Shown here: in pieces, positions 1-6,957 of the stretch | How the letters are laid out: each line of letters begins with the position of its first letter | How positions within the stretch are numbered: position 1 is the stretch's first letter | Source of the DNA: Actinomycetes bacterium | GTDB taxonomy: Bacteria > Actinomycetota > Actinomycetes > Actinomycetales > Cellulomonadaceae | DNA: 16,545 bases | NCBI GenBank assembly: GCA_023432565.1 | Contig: JAEYUL010000187.1 | Span: forward strand, 1 to 16,545 | Reading direction: 5' to 3' | Position numbers and translations under genes: made by a program | Notes under the pieces: model-generated | What the model was told of the DNA's origin: nothing | The model's input: only the letters and a program-made list of their open reading frames with translations | Databases searched by the model: none

Positions 1-901
1 GCCGACAGCAGGGCCGAGCGGCGCGCCGACGGCCGCCCCGACCGCGTCGCCCCACGCGGGAGCACGCGTGCTCGGCCCGGACGCGCCGCCGGCCGACTGG
101 CGTCCCGCGGACCGCAGCCCCGTCGGCTTCATCCCCACACCGAGCCTGATCGGTGACGACGTCGGATCGCTCGACGGCAGCCGGTGCATCGGCCCGGTCC
201 GCTCCGAGGAGCTCGAGCGGTGCGAGTACGGCGACCCCGCGGGACCGACGATCGCCGTGGTCGGGGACTCGAAGATGCACCAGTGGCTCGACCCGCTCCA
301 GGAGATCGCCGACCGGCGCGGCTGGCACCTGGTGACGATGCTGCAGTCCGCCTGCCCGTTCGCGGACGTCACGGTGGTCGACCGGGAGGGCGAGCCCAAC
401 GACGCGTGCCGCCGTGTGAACGAGGCGCGCCTCGATGCCGTGCTGGCCGACGACGACATCGACCACGTGCTGCTCTCGCAGGCGAGCTCGGTCGCGTGCG
501 AGTCCGGGGACTCGTGCGCACGCCAGAGCCGCACGCTCATGCGCACCGCGCTCGTCGACGTCCTGGCGGACCTGACCGACCGGGGGCGTCGCCCCGTCGT
601 CGTGGCGGACAACCGCAAGCCCGAGACCGACATGGTCGCGTGCGTCGCCTCCCATGCGGACGACGTCTCGGCGTGCGAGTTCCCGTTGCCCGACCTCAAG
701 CGCCCCACGCTGCTGCAGGCGGCCGAGCGCGCGGGGACACCGGTCGTGGACCTGCAGCCGTGGATCACCCCGGGAGACCACGGATGGCCCGTCATCGGCG
801 GCGTGACGGTCTACCGCCAGGGTTCGCACCTCACCGCGACGTACGCCGCGTCGCTCACCGACGTGCTCGAGCAGCAGCTGGTGGCCGCAGGGCTGCCCTG
901 A
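1..901 (+). CDS. SGNH-domain acyltransferase, C-terminal part (5' truncated)
   Basis: The reading frame is open from base 2 without a start, so this is the 3' end of a longer gene. The first ~22 codons form a Pro/Ala/Thr/Ser-rich linker, followed by a domain of about 270 residues with the SGNH-hydrolase block I motif VVGDSKMHQW (Ser in GDS near base 266), a downstream QSACPF segment, and a C-terminal VYRQGSHLTATYA block V with the catalytic-type His. This is the usual layout of OafA/YrhL-type O-acyltransferases: membrane acyltransferase-3 domain, linker, extracytoplasmic SGNH domain. The family O-acetylates cell-surface glycans; the substrate here is unknown. The acyltransferase-3 membrane domain would lie left of the window, so its presence is inferred. 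The gene ends 23 bp from the convergent purE stop. A stand-alone SGNH esterase is the alternative. Confidence 0.8.
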   Translation, partial: PTAGPSGAPTAAPTASPHAGARVLGPDAPPADWRPADRSPVGFIPTPSLIGDDVGSLDGSRCIGPVRSEELERCEYGDPAGPTIAVVGDSKMHQWLDPLQEIADRRGWHLVTMLQSACPFADVTVVDREGEPNDACRRVNEARLDAVLADDDIDHVLLSQASSVACESGDSCARQSRTLMRTALVDVLADLTDRGRRPVVVADNRKPETDMVACVASHADDVSACEFPLPDLKRPTLLQAAERAGTPVVDLQPWITPGDHGWPVIGGVTVYRQGSHLTATYAASLTDVLEQQLVAAGLP

Positions 902-924
902 CGGGGCTGCCCGGCGGCGGCGGA

Positions 925-1464
925 TCAGGCCTGGAAGCCCGTGGCCGGGCGACCGGCGGCCAGACCGCGCAGGCGCTCGCCCTTCGCGTCCGCCTGCGCG
1001 CGCAGGTCCTCGCTGAGCTCCGCGAGCCGCTCGGCGAGCCGCGCGGACTCCTCGTCCGTCCCGGACGCCAGGATCCGCGCCGCCAGCAGGCCGGCGTTGC
1101 GCGCGCCGCCCACGGACACCGTCGCGACCGGGATACCCGCGGGCATCTGCACGATCGACAGCAGCGAGTCCATGCCGTCGAGGTGCCGCAACGGCACGGG
1201 CACGCCGACGACGGGCAGCGTCGTGACGGACGCCAGCATCCCCGGCAGGTGCGCGGCGCCACCCGCGCCCGCGACGATCACGCGCAGTCCACGCCCGGCG
1301 GCCTGGCGGCCGTACGCGATCATCTTGTCCGGCTGCCGGTGCGCGGAGACGACGTCGACCTCGGTGGGCACGCCGAGCTCGGCGAGCACCTGCGCGGCCG
1401 CCTCCATGACGGGCCAGTCGGAGTCCGAGCCCATGACGATGCCCACCTGGGCGGCTGCGGTCAT
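925..1464 (-). CDS. purE: N5-carboxyaminoimidazole ribonucleotide mutase PurE
   Basis: Class I PurE (179 aa, normal length) converts N5-CAIR to CAIR in de novo purine synthesis, in the cytosol. Visible family motifs are GSDSDW (residues 12-17, phosphate and substrate binding), SAHR (40-43, with the catalytic-region His) and GAGGAAHLPGM (66-76). The ATG at 1462-1464 is supported by an AAGGAG ribosome binding site at 1471-1476, six bases upstream. It follows purK by 23 bp on the same strand, and PurK makes its substrate, so the two are almost certainly one transcript from the purK promoter. No separate promoter was seen. Confidence 0.97.
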   Translation of the reverse strand: MTAAAQVGIVMGSDSDWPVMEAAAQVLAELGVPTEVDVVSAHRQPDKMIAYGRQAAGRGLRVIVAGAGGAAHLPGMLASVTTLPVVGVPVPLRHLDGMDSLLSIVQMPAGIPVATVSVGGARNAGLLAARILASGTDEESARLAERLAELSEDLRAQADAKGERLRGLAAGRPATGFQA

Positions 1465-1487
1465 CGAAGTCTCCTTGTCGTCGCGCG

Positions 1488-2654
1488 TCAGAGTGTCTCA
1501 CCGCGCAGCAGCGCCGCCGCGGCGAGCGCGCGTGAGCGCACGTCGTCGAGGTCGTCTCCGCTGACGTTGACGTGCCCGAGCTTGCGCCCCGGGCGCACGT
1601 CCTTGCCGTAGAGCTGCACCTTCGCGCCCGGGTCGAGCGCCGCGACGCGCGGCAGCGCGTCCGTCAGGGACGCCAGGGAGCTGCCGAGCACGTTCGCCAT
1701 GACGGTCCAGCGGGCGCGCGGGGACGGGTCACCGAGGGGCAGGTCGAGGACAGCACGCAGATGCTGCTCGAACTGGCTGGTCACCGCGCCGTCGATGGTC
1801 CAGTGGCCCGAGTTGTGCGGCCGCATCGCGAGCTCGTTGACGAGGACGCGCGGCGCCTCGCCCGGCCCGCCAGGCACCTCGAAGAGCTCGACGGCCAGCA
1901 CCCCGACGACGCCGAGGCCCTCGGCCACCCGCGTGGCGACCGCGAGCGCCTCGTCGCGCGTGGCGTCCGCGAGCCCGGGCGCGGGCGCGACGACCTCCGC
2001 GCACACGCCGTCGCGCTGCACCGACTCCACCACCGGCCACGTGCGCATCTCGCCCGACGGGCGGCGCGCGACGAGCACGGCGAGCTCCCGCGTGTACGGC
2101 ACCTTCTCCTCGACCAGCACCGGGACCCCGCCCGGCAGCGCCGCGGCGGCGAGCCAGTCGTCGGCCTCGTCGGCTGCTCGGACCACGCGCACCCCCTTGC
2201 CGTCGTACCCACCGCGGGCGGTCTTGACCACGGCGGCACCGTCCGGCTGGTCGGCGAGGAAGGCCGCCAGGTCGTCGCGGTGCGTGACGGGGGCCCACCG
2301 CGGGCACGGGATGCCGAGCGCCGTCAGCCGACGGCGCATGACGATCTTGTCCTGCGCGTGCACCAGCGCGGCGGCGTCCGGGCGCACGGCCACTCCCTCG
2401 CCGGCGAGGCGGTCGAGCAGCGCGTTGGGCACGTGCTCGTGCTCGAACGTGAGGGCGTCGGCGCCTGCGGCGAGCGCGGCGATCGCCGCTTCGTCCCCGG
2501 CCTCGCCCACCGGGGCGTCCACGACGACCTGCCCGGCCGAGCCCGACGGGCTCTCGACCAGCACCCGCAGGTGGATCCCGAGCGCGGTCGCTGCCGGCGC
2601 CATCATGCGGGCGAGCTGTCCGCCGCCGACCACGGCCACCACGGGTGCGTTCAC
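1488..2654 (-). CDS. purK: N5-carboxyaminoimidazole ribonucleotide synthase PurK
   Basis: ATP-grasp enzyme (388 aa) that carboxylates AIR to N5-CAIR using ATP and bicarbonate, the step before PurE. The N-terminus has the glycine-rich GGGQLARM motif (residues 10-17). The middle carries KTARGGYDGKG and VLVEEKVPYTREL, which are ATP-grasp lid and nucleotide-contact motifs. NELAMRPHNSGHWTIDGA near residues 270-287 is the PurK metal/substrate signature. The start is a GTG at 2652-2654. There is no convincing Shine-Dalgarno, but a TAGGGT box lies 8 bases upstream, so a leaderless mRNA is likely. It is divergent from the GtrA gene across a 74-bp gap; mycobacteria have the same purE-purK-GtrA order (Rv3275c-Rv3277). 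Confidence 0.96.
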   Translation of the reverse strand: MNAPVVAVVGGGQLARMMAPAATALGIHLRVLVESPSGSAGQVVVDAPVGEAGDEAAIAALAAGADALTFEHEHVPNALLDRLAGEGVAVRPDAAALVHAQDKIVMRRRLTALGIPCPRWAPVTHRDDLAAFLADQPDGAAVVKTARGGYDGKGVRVVRAADEADDWLAAAALPGGVPVLVEEKVPYTRELAVLVARRPSGEMRTWPVVESVQRDGVCAEVVAPAPGLADATRDEALAVATRVAEGLGVVGVLAVELFEVPGGPGEAPRVLVNELAMRPHNSGHWTIDGAVTSQFEQHLRAVLDLPLGDPSPRARWTVMANVLGSSLASLTDALPRVAALDPGAKVQLYGKDVRPGRKLGHVNVSGDDLDDVRSRALAAAALLRGETL

Positions 2655-2662
2655 GGGCGCCC

Positions 2663-2668
2663 ACCCTA
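2663..2668 (-). promoter_or_regulatory. -10 box of purKE, leaderless
   Basis: TAGGGT (minus strand) matches the actinobacterial TANNNT -10 consensus and is separated from the purK GTG by the 8 bases GGGCGCCC. The predicted transcription start is at or next to the start codon. No recognisable -35 was found. Confidence 0.5.
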
Positions 2669-2715
2669 ACCGAGTAGGCGGGACCTCGGTCGGCGCGACC
2701 GCACCGGGTGCGGGC

Positions 2716-2721
2716 TAGGCT
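2716..2721 (+). promoter_or_regulatory. -10 box of the GtrA-family gene, leaderless
   Basis: TAGGCT followed by 7 bases and then GTG at 2729-2731. This supports choosing 2729 rather than the upstream in-frame GTG at 2708, which lies upstream of this box and would not be on the transcript. Confidence 0.55.
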
Positions 2722-2728
2722 CGCAAAC

Positions 2729-3349
2729 GTGACGACCGCTGTGCTCACCCGCCTGCTGGGTCCCGACCACCGGGCCCGCCTCGCCGAGCTGGCGCGTTTC
2801 CTGTCCGTCGGTGGCGTCGCGTTCGTCGTCGACATGGGGCTGTACAACCTGCTGCGGTTCGGCCCGGGTGAGCTGCTCGCCGAGAAGCCGATCACCGCGA
2901 AGGTCATCGCGACGCTCGTCGCGACGCTGGTCTCCTGGGTCGGCAACCGCCTGTGGACGTTCTCACAGCACCGCACGCAGCACCGCGGCCGCGAGCTGCT
3001 GCTGTTCGTCGTGGTCAACGGGCTCGGCCTGGCCGTCGGTGCCGCTCCGCTCGCCTTCTCGCAGTACGTGCTGCACCTGGACGGGCCGGTGCCGGACAAC
3101 GTCGCGAACCTGGTGGGCATCGTGCTCGGCACCGTCCTGCGGTACGTCGGCTACAAGCACTGGGTGTTCACCGGTGGCGGGCCGACGCTCGACGAGGACG
3201 GTGCACCGGCGTCCGAGCAGGCCGCCGTGGCGCTGGCGGTCCAGCCCGTCGTGCCGTTCGGTGCGGTGACGGCGGCCGACGAGCTGCGCGAGCAGCAGCA
3301 CGAGCCGCCCGTCCGGTCCGCCCCGGATGGTCGGCGCGGTCGAGGCTGA
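2729..3349 (+). CDS. GtrA-family membrane protein
   Basis: A 206-residue protein with four hydrophobic segments (about residues 24-44, 57-75, 90-112 and 123-145). It has GtrA hallmarks: a FLSVGGVAFVVDMGLYN start, WVGNRLWTF after helix 2 and RYVGYKHWVF after helix 4. GtrA proteins are thought to move or position polyprenyl-phosphate-linked sugars for glycosylation of surface polymers; this member's substrate is unknown. The core ends near residue 148, and the remaining ~58 residues are an Ala/Val/Glu-rich, probably disordered tail. The stop codon falls inside the first unit of an 18-bp tandem repeat. Convergent with manA, which supplies mannose phosphates for such glycans. Confidence 0.88.
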   Translation: MTTAVLTRLLGPDHRARLAELARFLSVGGVAFVVDMGLYNLLRFGPGELLAEKPITAKVIATLVATLVSWVGNRLWTFSQHRTQHRGRELLLFVVVNGLGLAVGAAPLAFSQYVLHLDGPVPDNVANLVGIVLGTVLRYVGYKHWVFTGGGPTLDEDGAPASEQAAVALAVQPVVPFGAVTAADELREQQHEPPVRSAPDGRRGRG

Positions 3350-3390
3350 GCCGGCGGTCGATGCTGAGACGGCGGTCGAGGCTGAACCGC
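3337..3390 (+). repeat. 18-bp tandem repeat, three copies
   Basis: Units start at 3337, 3355 and 3373 with consensus CGGTCGAGGCTGAGCCGG and one to four differences between copies. The GtrA stop codon (3347-3349) is in unit 1. In the neighbouring +1 frame the units read as an acidic hexapeptide (VEAEPA, VDAETA, VEAEPP), so they may be a remnant of a longer coding tail or simply slippage-prone DNA. Confidence 0.85.
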
Positions 3391-3397
3391 CCGCGCC

Positions 3398-3414
3398 GCG
3401 CGGCCGGGCCGCGC
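3398..3414. terminator. GC-rich hairpin between convergent gtrA and manA
   Basis: GCGCGGCC and GGCCGCGC are exact inverted repeats separated by one base, giving about a 7-bp stem with a 3-base loop. It lies in the 87-bp gap between two converging genes, so it may terminate both. There is no T-run, which is common in high-GC actinobacteria. Confidence 0.4.
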
Positions 3415-3436
3415 ACGGCGAGGATCCTCGCGCCGG

Positions 3437-4633
3437 TCAGGGCACGCCGGCCTGCACGACGCGCCCGACTCCGCGCCCCATGAGCAGGCCGTCTGCGGCG
3501 GGCACGAACGCCGCCTGCCCGGCTCCGAGCTGCAGCGTGCGGTCGCCCTCGCCCCGCAGGTGCGCCGCACCGTCGAGGCACAGCAGCACGCGCGGCCCGC
3601 GGCCCGGCAGCCGGACCTCGTGCGTCTCGTCCTGCAGCTGGGTGACCGACAGCTCGAAATCGTCGACGGGGGCGTAGAACACGTCGGTCGACGTGAACAC
3701 GTGCTCGGGCGCGATGCGGATCGGCGGGGCGGCGACGGTGTCGAGGTTGTCGAGGAGCTCGGGCACGTCGACGTGCTTGGACGTGAGCCCGGCCCGCAGC
3801 ACGTTGTCCGAGTTGGCCATGAGCTCGACCGCGAAGCCCTCGAGGTAGGCGTGCACGGCGCCCGCGGGGACGAACAGCACCTCGCCCGGCTGCAGCGTCA
3901 CAGGGTTGAGCAGGACCGACGTCACGGCCCCCGGGTCACCGGGGTACTGGGCGTGCAGCCGGATCACCGTCCGGTCGGTGCGCGGGGACGGCGAGCCGGC
4001 GTCGAGGCGCCGCTGGCACGCACGGGCGAGCGCCGCGACCTCCTCGGCGTTCGGGCGCGTGCTGGGCGTCAGCAGCCACTCGAACGCCGCGCGCACGCCC
4101 TCGGGCGACGGGTCGCTCGTGAGCAGCTTGTGCAGCCGCTCGGCGAGCGAGGACTGCAACCCGACGAGCAGCTCGGCAGCCCGACGCGGGGCCCGGAAGC
4201 CGACCATGGCGTCGAGCTGAGAGAGCGCGAACACGAGCTCGGGCTTGTGGTTGCGGTCCCGGTAGCTGCGCTCGGCGGCGTCGATCGGCACCCCCGCTCG
4301 CTCCTCGCGCTCGTACCCGAGCCGGGCGCGCGCGCGGGAGGGGTGCACCTGCAGCGAGACCGGGGAGGCGGCGGCGATGAGCTTGAGCAGGTAGGGCAGC
4401 TCGCGGCCGAACCGCGCGACGACGTCCTCGCCCAGCACCGCGTGCGGATCCTGGCTGACCAACGCGTCGAGCGTCTCGGCGCCGGCCCCGACGAGACGCG
4501 CGGGCGCCAGGGGGTGCGCCCCGAACCACGCCTCCGCGACGGGACGCTCCTCGACCGCGAACCCGAGCAGGCCCGGGATGGCGTGCGTCGACCCCCACGC
4601 ATAGTGCTGGAGGGCGGGTTCGAGGCGGTACAT
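3437..4633 (-). CDS. manA: mannose-6-phosphate isomerase, class I
   Basis: Cupin-fold, zinc-dependent enzyme (398 aa) that interconverts fructose 6-phosphate and mannose 6-phosphate and feeds GDP-mannose and mannosylated envelope glycans. Expected zinc ligands are visible: Gln95 and His97 in SLQVHPSR, Glu132 in NHKPELVFALS, and His261 in VPAGAVHAYLEG. The signature YAWGSTHAIPGLLG is at residues 11-24. The ATG at 4631-4633 is preferred to a GTG 24 codons upstream. It has a GGAAGGA ribosome binding site five bases upstream, and MYRLEPALQHYAWG is the normal family N-terminus. It lies downstream of the OmpR-type two-component pair on the same strand, with its own likely promoter. Confidence 0.95.
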   Translation of the reverse strand: MYRLEPALQHYAWGSTHAIPGLLGFAVEERPVAEAWFGAHPLAPARLVGAGAETLDALVSQDPHAVLGEDVVARFGRELPYLLKLIAAASPVSLQVHPSRARARLGYEREERAGVPIDAAERSYRDRNHKPELVFALSQLDAMVGFRAPRRAAELLVGLQSSLAERLHKLLTSDPSPEGVRAAFEWLLTPSTRPNAEEVAALARACQRRLDAGSPSPRTDRTVIRLHAQYPGDPGAVTSVLLNPVTLQPGEVLFVPAGAVHAYLEGFAVELMANSDNVLRAGLTSKHVDVPELLDNLDTVAAPPIRIAPEHVFTSTDVFYAPVDDFELSVTQLQDETHEVRLPGRGPRVLLCLDGAAHLRGEGDRTLQLGAGQAAFVPAADGLLMGRGVGRVVQAGVP

Positions 4634-4664
4634 GCGCGTCCTTCCGGGCTCGTCGCGAGCGCCC

Positions 4665-4670
4665 AGGGTA
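4665..4670 (-). promoter_or_regulatory. candidate -10 box of manA
   Basis: TACCCT on the minus strand, 31 bases before the manA ATG. Unlike most promoters here it leaves room for a short leader carrying the GGAAGGA site at 4639-4645. No clear -35. Confidence 0.35.
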
Positions 4671-4719
4671 CCCAGCCGACCCGCCGTCCCGAGCGTGAAC
4701 GGCACAGCGGGTGAACGGT

Positions 4720-6045
4720 TCAGCGACGACGACGGTCCGGCCGCGACGACACGACCGCACCGAGCGGCAGCACCACGTCCGGCCGCAACGAGGCCGGCAC
4801 ACCCGACAGGAACAGCGCGAACACCGCGGGTCGGCGCTGCGCGAGCTCGAGCCGTCCGCCGTCGGCGGAGGCCAGGTCACGTGCGAGGGCGAGCCCGAGG
4901 CCGGTGCCCTTGCCGGAGGTCACGTCGCGCTCGAAGATCCGGCCCGCGAGCTCGTCGGGGACGCCCTGACCCTCGTCGGCCACCTCCACGACGACCGTGC
5001 CGGAGGGGCCGCCGGAGCGTGACCGCACCGTCGTGGTCCCCGCACCGTGCCGCAGCGAGTTCTCGATGAGCGTGGCGAGCACCTGCGCGAGCGCGCCCGG
5101 CGTGGCGAGCACCTGCGTGGCGGGGTCGACCTCGACGACGAGCCGACGCCCGACCGCCTCGAACGTGGCGGCCCACTCCTCCTCCTGCTGGTGCACGACC
5201 TCGAGGAGCTGCACCGCCTCCGTCGTGCCACCCTGAGCGCGCCGCGAGGACATCAGCAGGTCGTCGACCACGCGCACGAGCCGTTCGACCTGCTCGAGAC
5301 TGATCCGTGCCTCCTCGCGCACCTGCGGGTCGTCCGAGGCGAGCATGATCTCCTCGAGCCGCATCGACAGCGCCGTCAACGGCGTGCGCAGCTGGTGCGA
5401 GGCGTCGGAGGCGAACTTGCGCTCGGCTGCGAGCCGGCCGGCCATGCGGTCGGCGCTGCGCGCGAGCTCGGAGGCCACCAGGTCGATCTCCTCGACGCCC
5501 GAGGGCTCGAGCTGCGGACGCACCTGCCCCGAGCCGAGCTGCTCGGCGGACGCCGCGAGGTACACCAGCGGCGCCGCGAGCCGGTTCGCCTGCCAGATCG
5601 CCATCGCGATACCGGCGGCGAACGCGACCACGGCCGCGATCACGACGAGCGCGATGACCCGGGCGCTGAGCCAGAACACCTCCCACCAGGAGACGTACAG
5701 CACGACCGTGGCGCCCTGGTCCGAGGTCGCCTCAACCGACTGGCTGCGCCCCTCGACTCGCGTACCCGCCTGGTACACGGTGCCGTCCGGCGCGTGCACC
5801 ACGACGGACGCGGAGACCTCGCCGTCGCCGGCGTCGGCGAACGGCTCGAACATCTGGTCGTTGAGCTCGATCCCCAGACCGATCCGGAAGTCGACCGCGC
5901 GCGCGGCCGACTCCGCGCGGGTCTCGAGGCGCTGCAGCTCGTTCTCGCGGACGAGCTGCGCGCCCAGGAACGCCAGCGGGAAGCCGAGCAGGACCACCGC
6001 GACGGTGACCGCCGCGATCGTCGCCTGCAGGACGCGACGACGCAC
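4720..6045 (-). CDS. membrane sensor histidine kinase (EnvZ/OmpR type)
   Basis: A 441-residue kinase. TM1 is about residues 8-30, with an extracytoplasmic sensor region at ~31-118 and TM2 at ~125-150. A HAMP-like linker follows (~152-205), then the HisKA box DASHQLRTPLTAL with phospho-accepting His217, and a HATPase_c domain with N-box ENSLRHG (Asn329), G1 DEGQGVPDE, F-box IFER and G2 GKGTGLGLALA (379-389). The GTG at 6043-6045 lies 12 bases after the response regulator stop, with no strong ribosome binding site, so translational coupling is likely. It would phosphorylate the adjacent regulator. The sensor region shows no recognisable ligand fold. An in-frame 30-bp repeat encodes QVLAT twice near residues 311-325. 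Confidence 0.93.
   Translation of the reverse strand: MRRRVLQATIAAVTVAVVLLGFPLAFLGAQLVRENELQRLETRAESAARAVDFRIGLGIELNDQMFEPFADAGDGEVSASVVVHAPDGTVYQAGTRVEGRSQSVEATSDQGATVVLYVSWWEVFWLSARVIALVVIAAVVAFAAGIAMAIWQANRLAAPLVYLAASAEQLGSGQVRPQLEPSGVEEIDLVASELARSADRMAGRLAAERKFASDASHQLRTPLTALSMRLEEIMLASDDPQVREEARISLEQVERLVRVVDDLLMSSRRAQGGTTEAVQLLEVVHQQEEEWAATFEAVGRRLVVEVDPATQVLATPGALAQVLATLIENSLRHGAGTTTVRSRSGGPSGTVVVEVADEGQGVPDELAGRIFERDVTSGKGTGLGLALARDLASADGGRLELAQRRPAVFALFLSGVPASLRPDVVLPLGAVVSSRPDRRRR
5071..5117. repeat. 17-bp direct repeat, 30 bp apart, inside the kinase gene
   Basis: CGTGGCGAGCACCTGCG occurs exactly at 5071-5087 and 5101-5117. The 30-bp period keeps frame and produces two QVLAT motifs ten residues apart at the start of the N-box helix of the sensor kinase. 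Confidence 0.7.
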
Positions 6046-6057
6046 GCGCCGTCGGCC

Positions 6058-6753
6058 CTAGAGGCCCGCGGCCACGGGGCCGGTCTCGAACCGGAAACCC
6101 ATGCCGCGCACCGTCGAGATGTAGCGCGGGGCGTTCGCGTCGTCGCCGAGCTTGCGGCGCAGCCACGACACGTGCATGTCGAGCGTCTTCGTCGATCCCG
6201 TCGGGTCCGAGTCCCACACCTCGCGCATGAGCGTCTCACGCGCGACGACGTTGCCCGCGGAGGCGACGAGCACCCGTAGCAGGTCGAACTCCTTGGCGGT
6301 CAGGTGCAGCTCACGGTCGCCCTGGAACGCACGGTGCGCGGCGACGTCGACCCGGACGTTCTGCGCGTGCAGCTCGTCCTCGTCGCCGGCCTCGACGGCG
6401 GTGCGGCGCAGCAGGGCGCGCACGCGGGCGAGCAGCTCGGCGAGCCGGAACGGCTTGGTCACGTAGTCGTCGGCGCCGGCGTCGAGCCCGACGACGAGGT
6501 CGACCTCGTCGGCACGGGCCGTCAGCACGAGCACGGGCGTGGTCAGGCCCTGGTTGCGGATCGCACGCGCGACGTCGAGGCCGTCCATGTCCGGCAGGCC
6601 GAGGTCGAGGACGACGAGGTCGGCCGTCGCGGCACCGTCGATCGCTCCTTGACCGGTACCTTGCACGCTGACGTCGTAGCCTTCACGTCCGAGCGCCCGC
6701 GCCAAAGGCTCGGCAATCGCCGGATCGTCTTCCGCCAGAAGCACCTGGGTCAT
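6058..6753 (-). CDS. OmpR/PhoB-family response regulator
   Basis: 231 residues. The receiver domain (1-~115) has the acidic pair Glu8/Asp9, phospho-acceptor Asp50 in VVLDLGLPDMDG, the conserved Thr79 and Lys100 (DYVTKPF). The C-terminal winged helix (~128-225) has LTAKEFDLLRVL, the VWDSD turn, and the recognition-helix segment TKTLDMHVSWLRRKLGDD followed by STVRGMGFRF. It is the first gene of a pair with the kinase and has an ATG start 6 bases after a TAGCAT -10 box, so it is probably leaderless. Cytosolic DNA-binding regulator; its targets cannot be read from here. The family includes MtrA, PrrA and TcrA types, and sequence alone does not settle which. Confidence 0.94.
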   Translation of the reverse strand: MTQVLLAEDDPAIAEPLARALGREGYDVSVQGTGQGAIDGAATADLVVLDLGLPDMDGLDVARAIRNQGLTTPVLVLTARADEVDLVVGLDAGADDYVTKPFRLAELLARVRALLRRTAVEAGDEDELHAQNVRVDVAAHRAFQGDRELHLTAKEFDLLRVLVASAGNVVARETLMREVWDSDPTGSTKTLDMHVSWLRRKLGDDANAPRYISTVRGMGFRFETGPVAAGL

Positions 6754-6759
6754 TCGCCC

Positions 6760-6765
6760 ATGCTA
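6760..6765 (-). promoter_or_regulatory. -10 box of the OmpR-type operon, leaderless
   Basis: TAGCAT on the minus strand, then GGGCGA, then ATG at 6751-6753. The 6-base spacing puts the transcription start on or beside the start codon. The 204-bp divergent gap to the NarL-type kinase holds this box and the one at 6946; nothing else recognisable was seen in it. Confidence 0.5.
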
Positions 6766-6945
6766 GGTCACGCTCTGGTATTCACCGCCAGGACTCGCGA
6801 CCCAGGTACGGCGTGTGAGCGGTTTCATCCGTGGGTCACGGTTCGTCCCGGCCTGGGCGCGGGGTTGTCCGCTCCACGCCTCAGGTCGCACGTGGGCACC
6901 CTCGAGGTCCGCCCCGGGGTGCACGACGGCACGCCGGGTCGGACC

Positions 6946-6951
6946 TAGGCT
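6946..6951 (+). promoter_or_regulatory. -10 box of the NarL-type kinase/regulator operon, leaderless
   Basis: TAGGCT, then CACGGC, then GTG at 6958-6960. There is no Shine-Dalgarno before the GTG. No -35 of consensus type lies at the expected spacing. Confidence 0.5.
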
Positions 6952-6957
6952 CACGGC

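Noticed and set aside
889..901. CAGGGC-T-GCCCTG inverted repeat at the acyltransferase stop as a terminator
   Set aside because: The stem is too short once loop bases are removed, it overlaps the last codons, and such small palindromes are frequent in DNA this GC-rich.
184..1611. 475-codon open frame on the plus strand across the acyltransferase and purE
   Set aside because: Its product is an Arg/Ala/Gly-rich shadow of genuine genes in other frames, with no domain or start signal. Several similar long frames opposite or within purK, manA, both kinases, the ABC genes and pdtaS were dropped for the same reason.
3327..3677. 116-codon frame starting in the 18-bp repeat as a separate gene
   Set aside because: It runs into antisense of manA, has no ribosome binding site, and only its first ~20 codons look unusual. 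It is kept only as a possible alternative GtrA tail.
4634..4705. GTG at 4705 as the manA start
   Set aside because: It has no ribosome binding site, the added 24 residues are not family-like, and it lies upstream of the likely -10. The ATG at 4633 has a good site and the conserved N-terminus.
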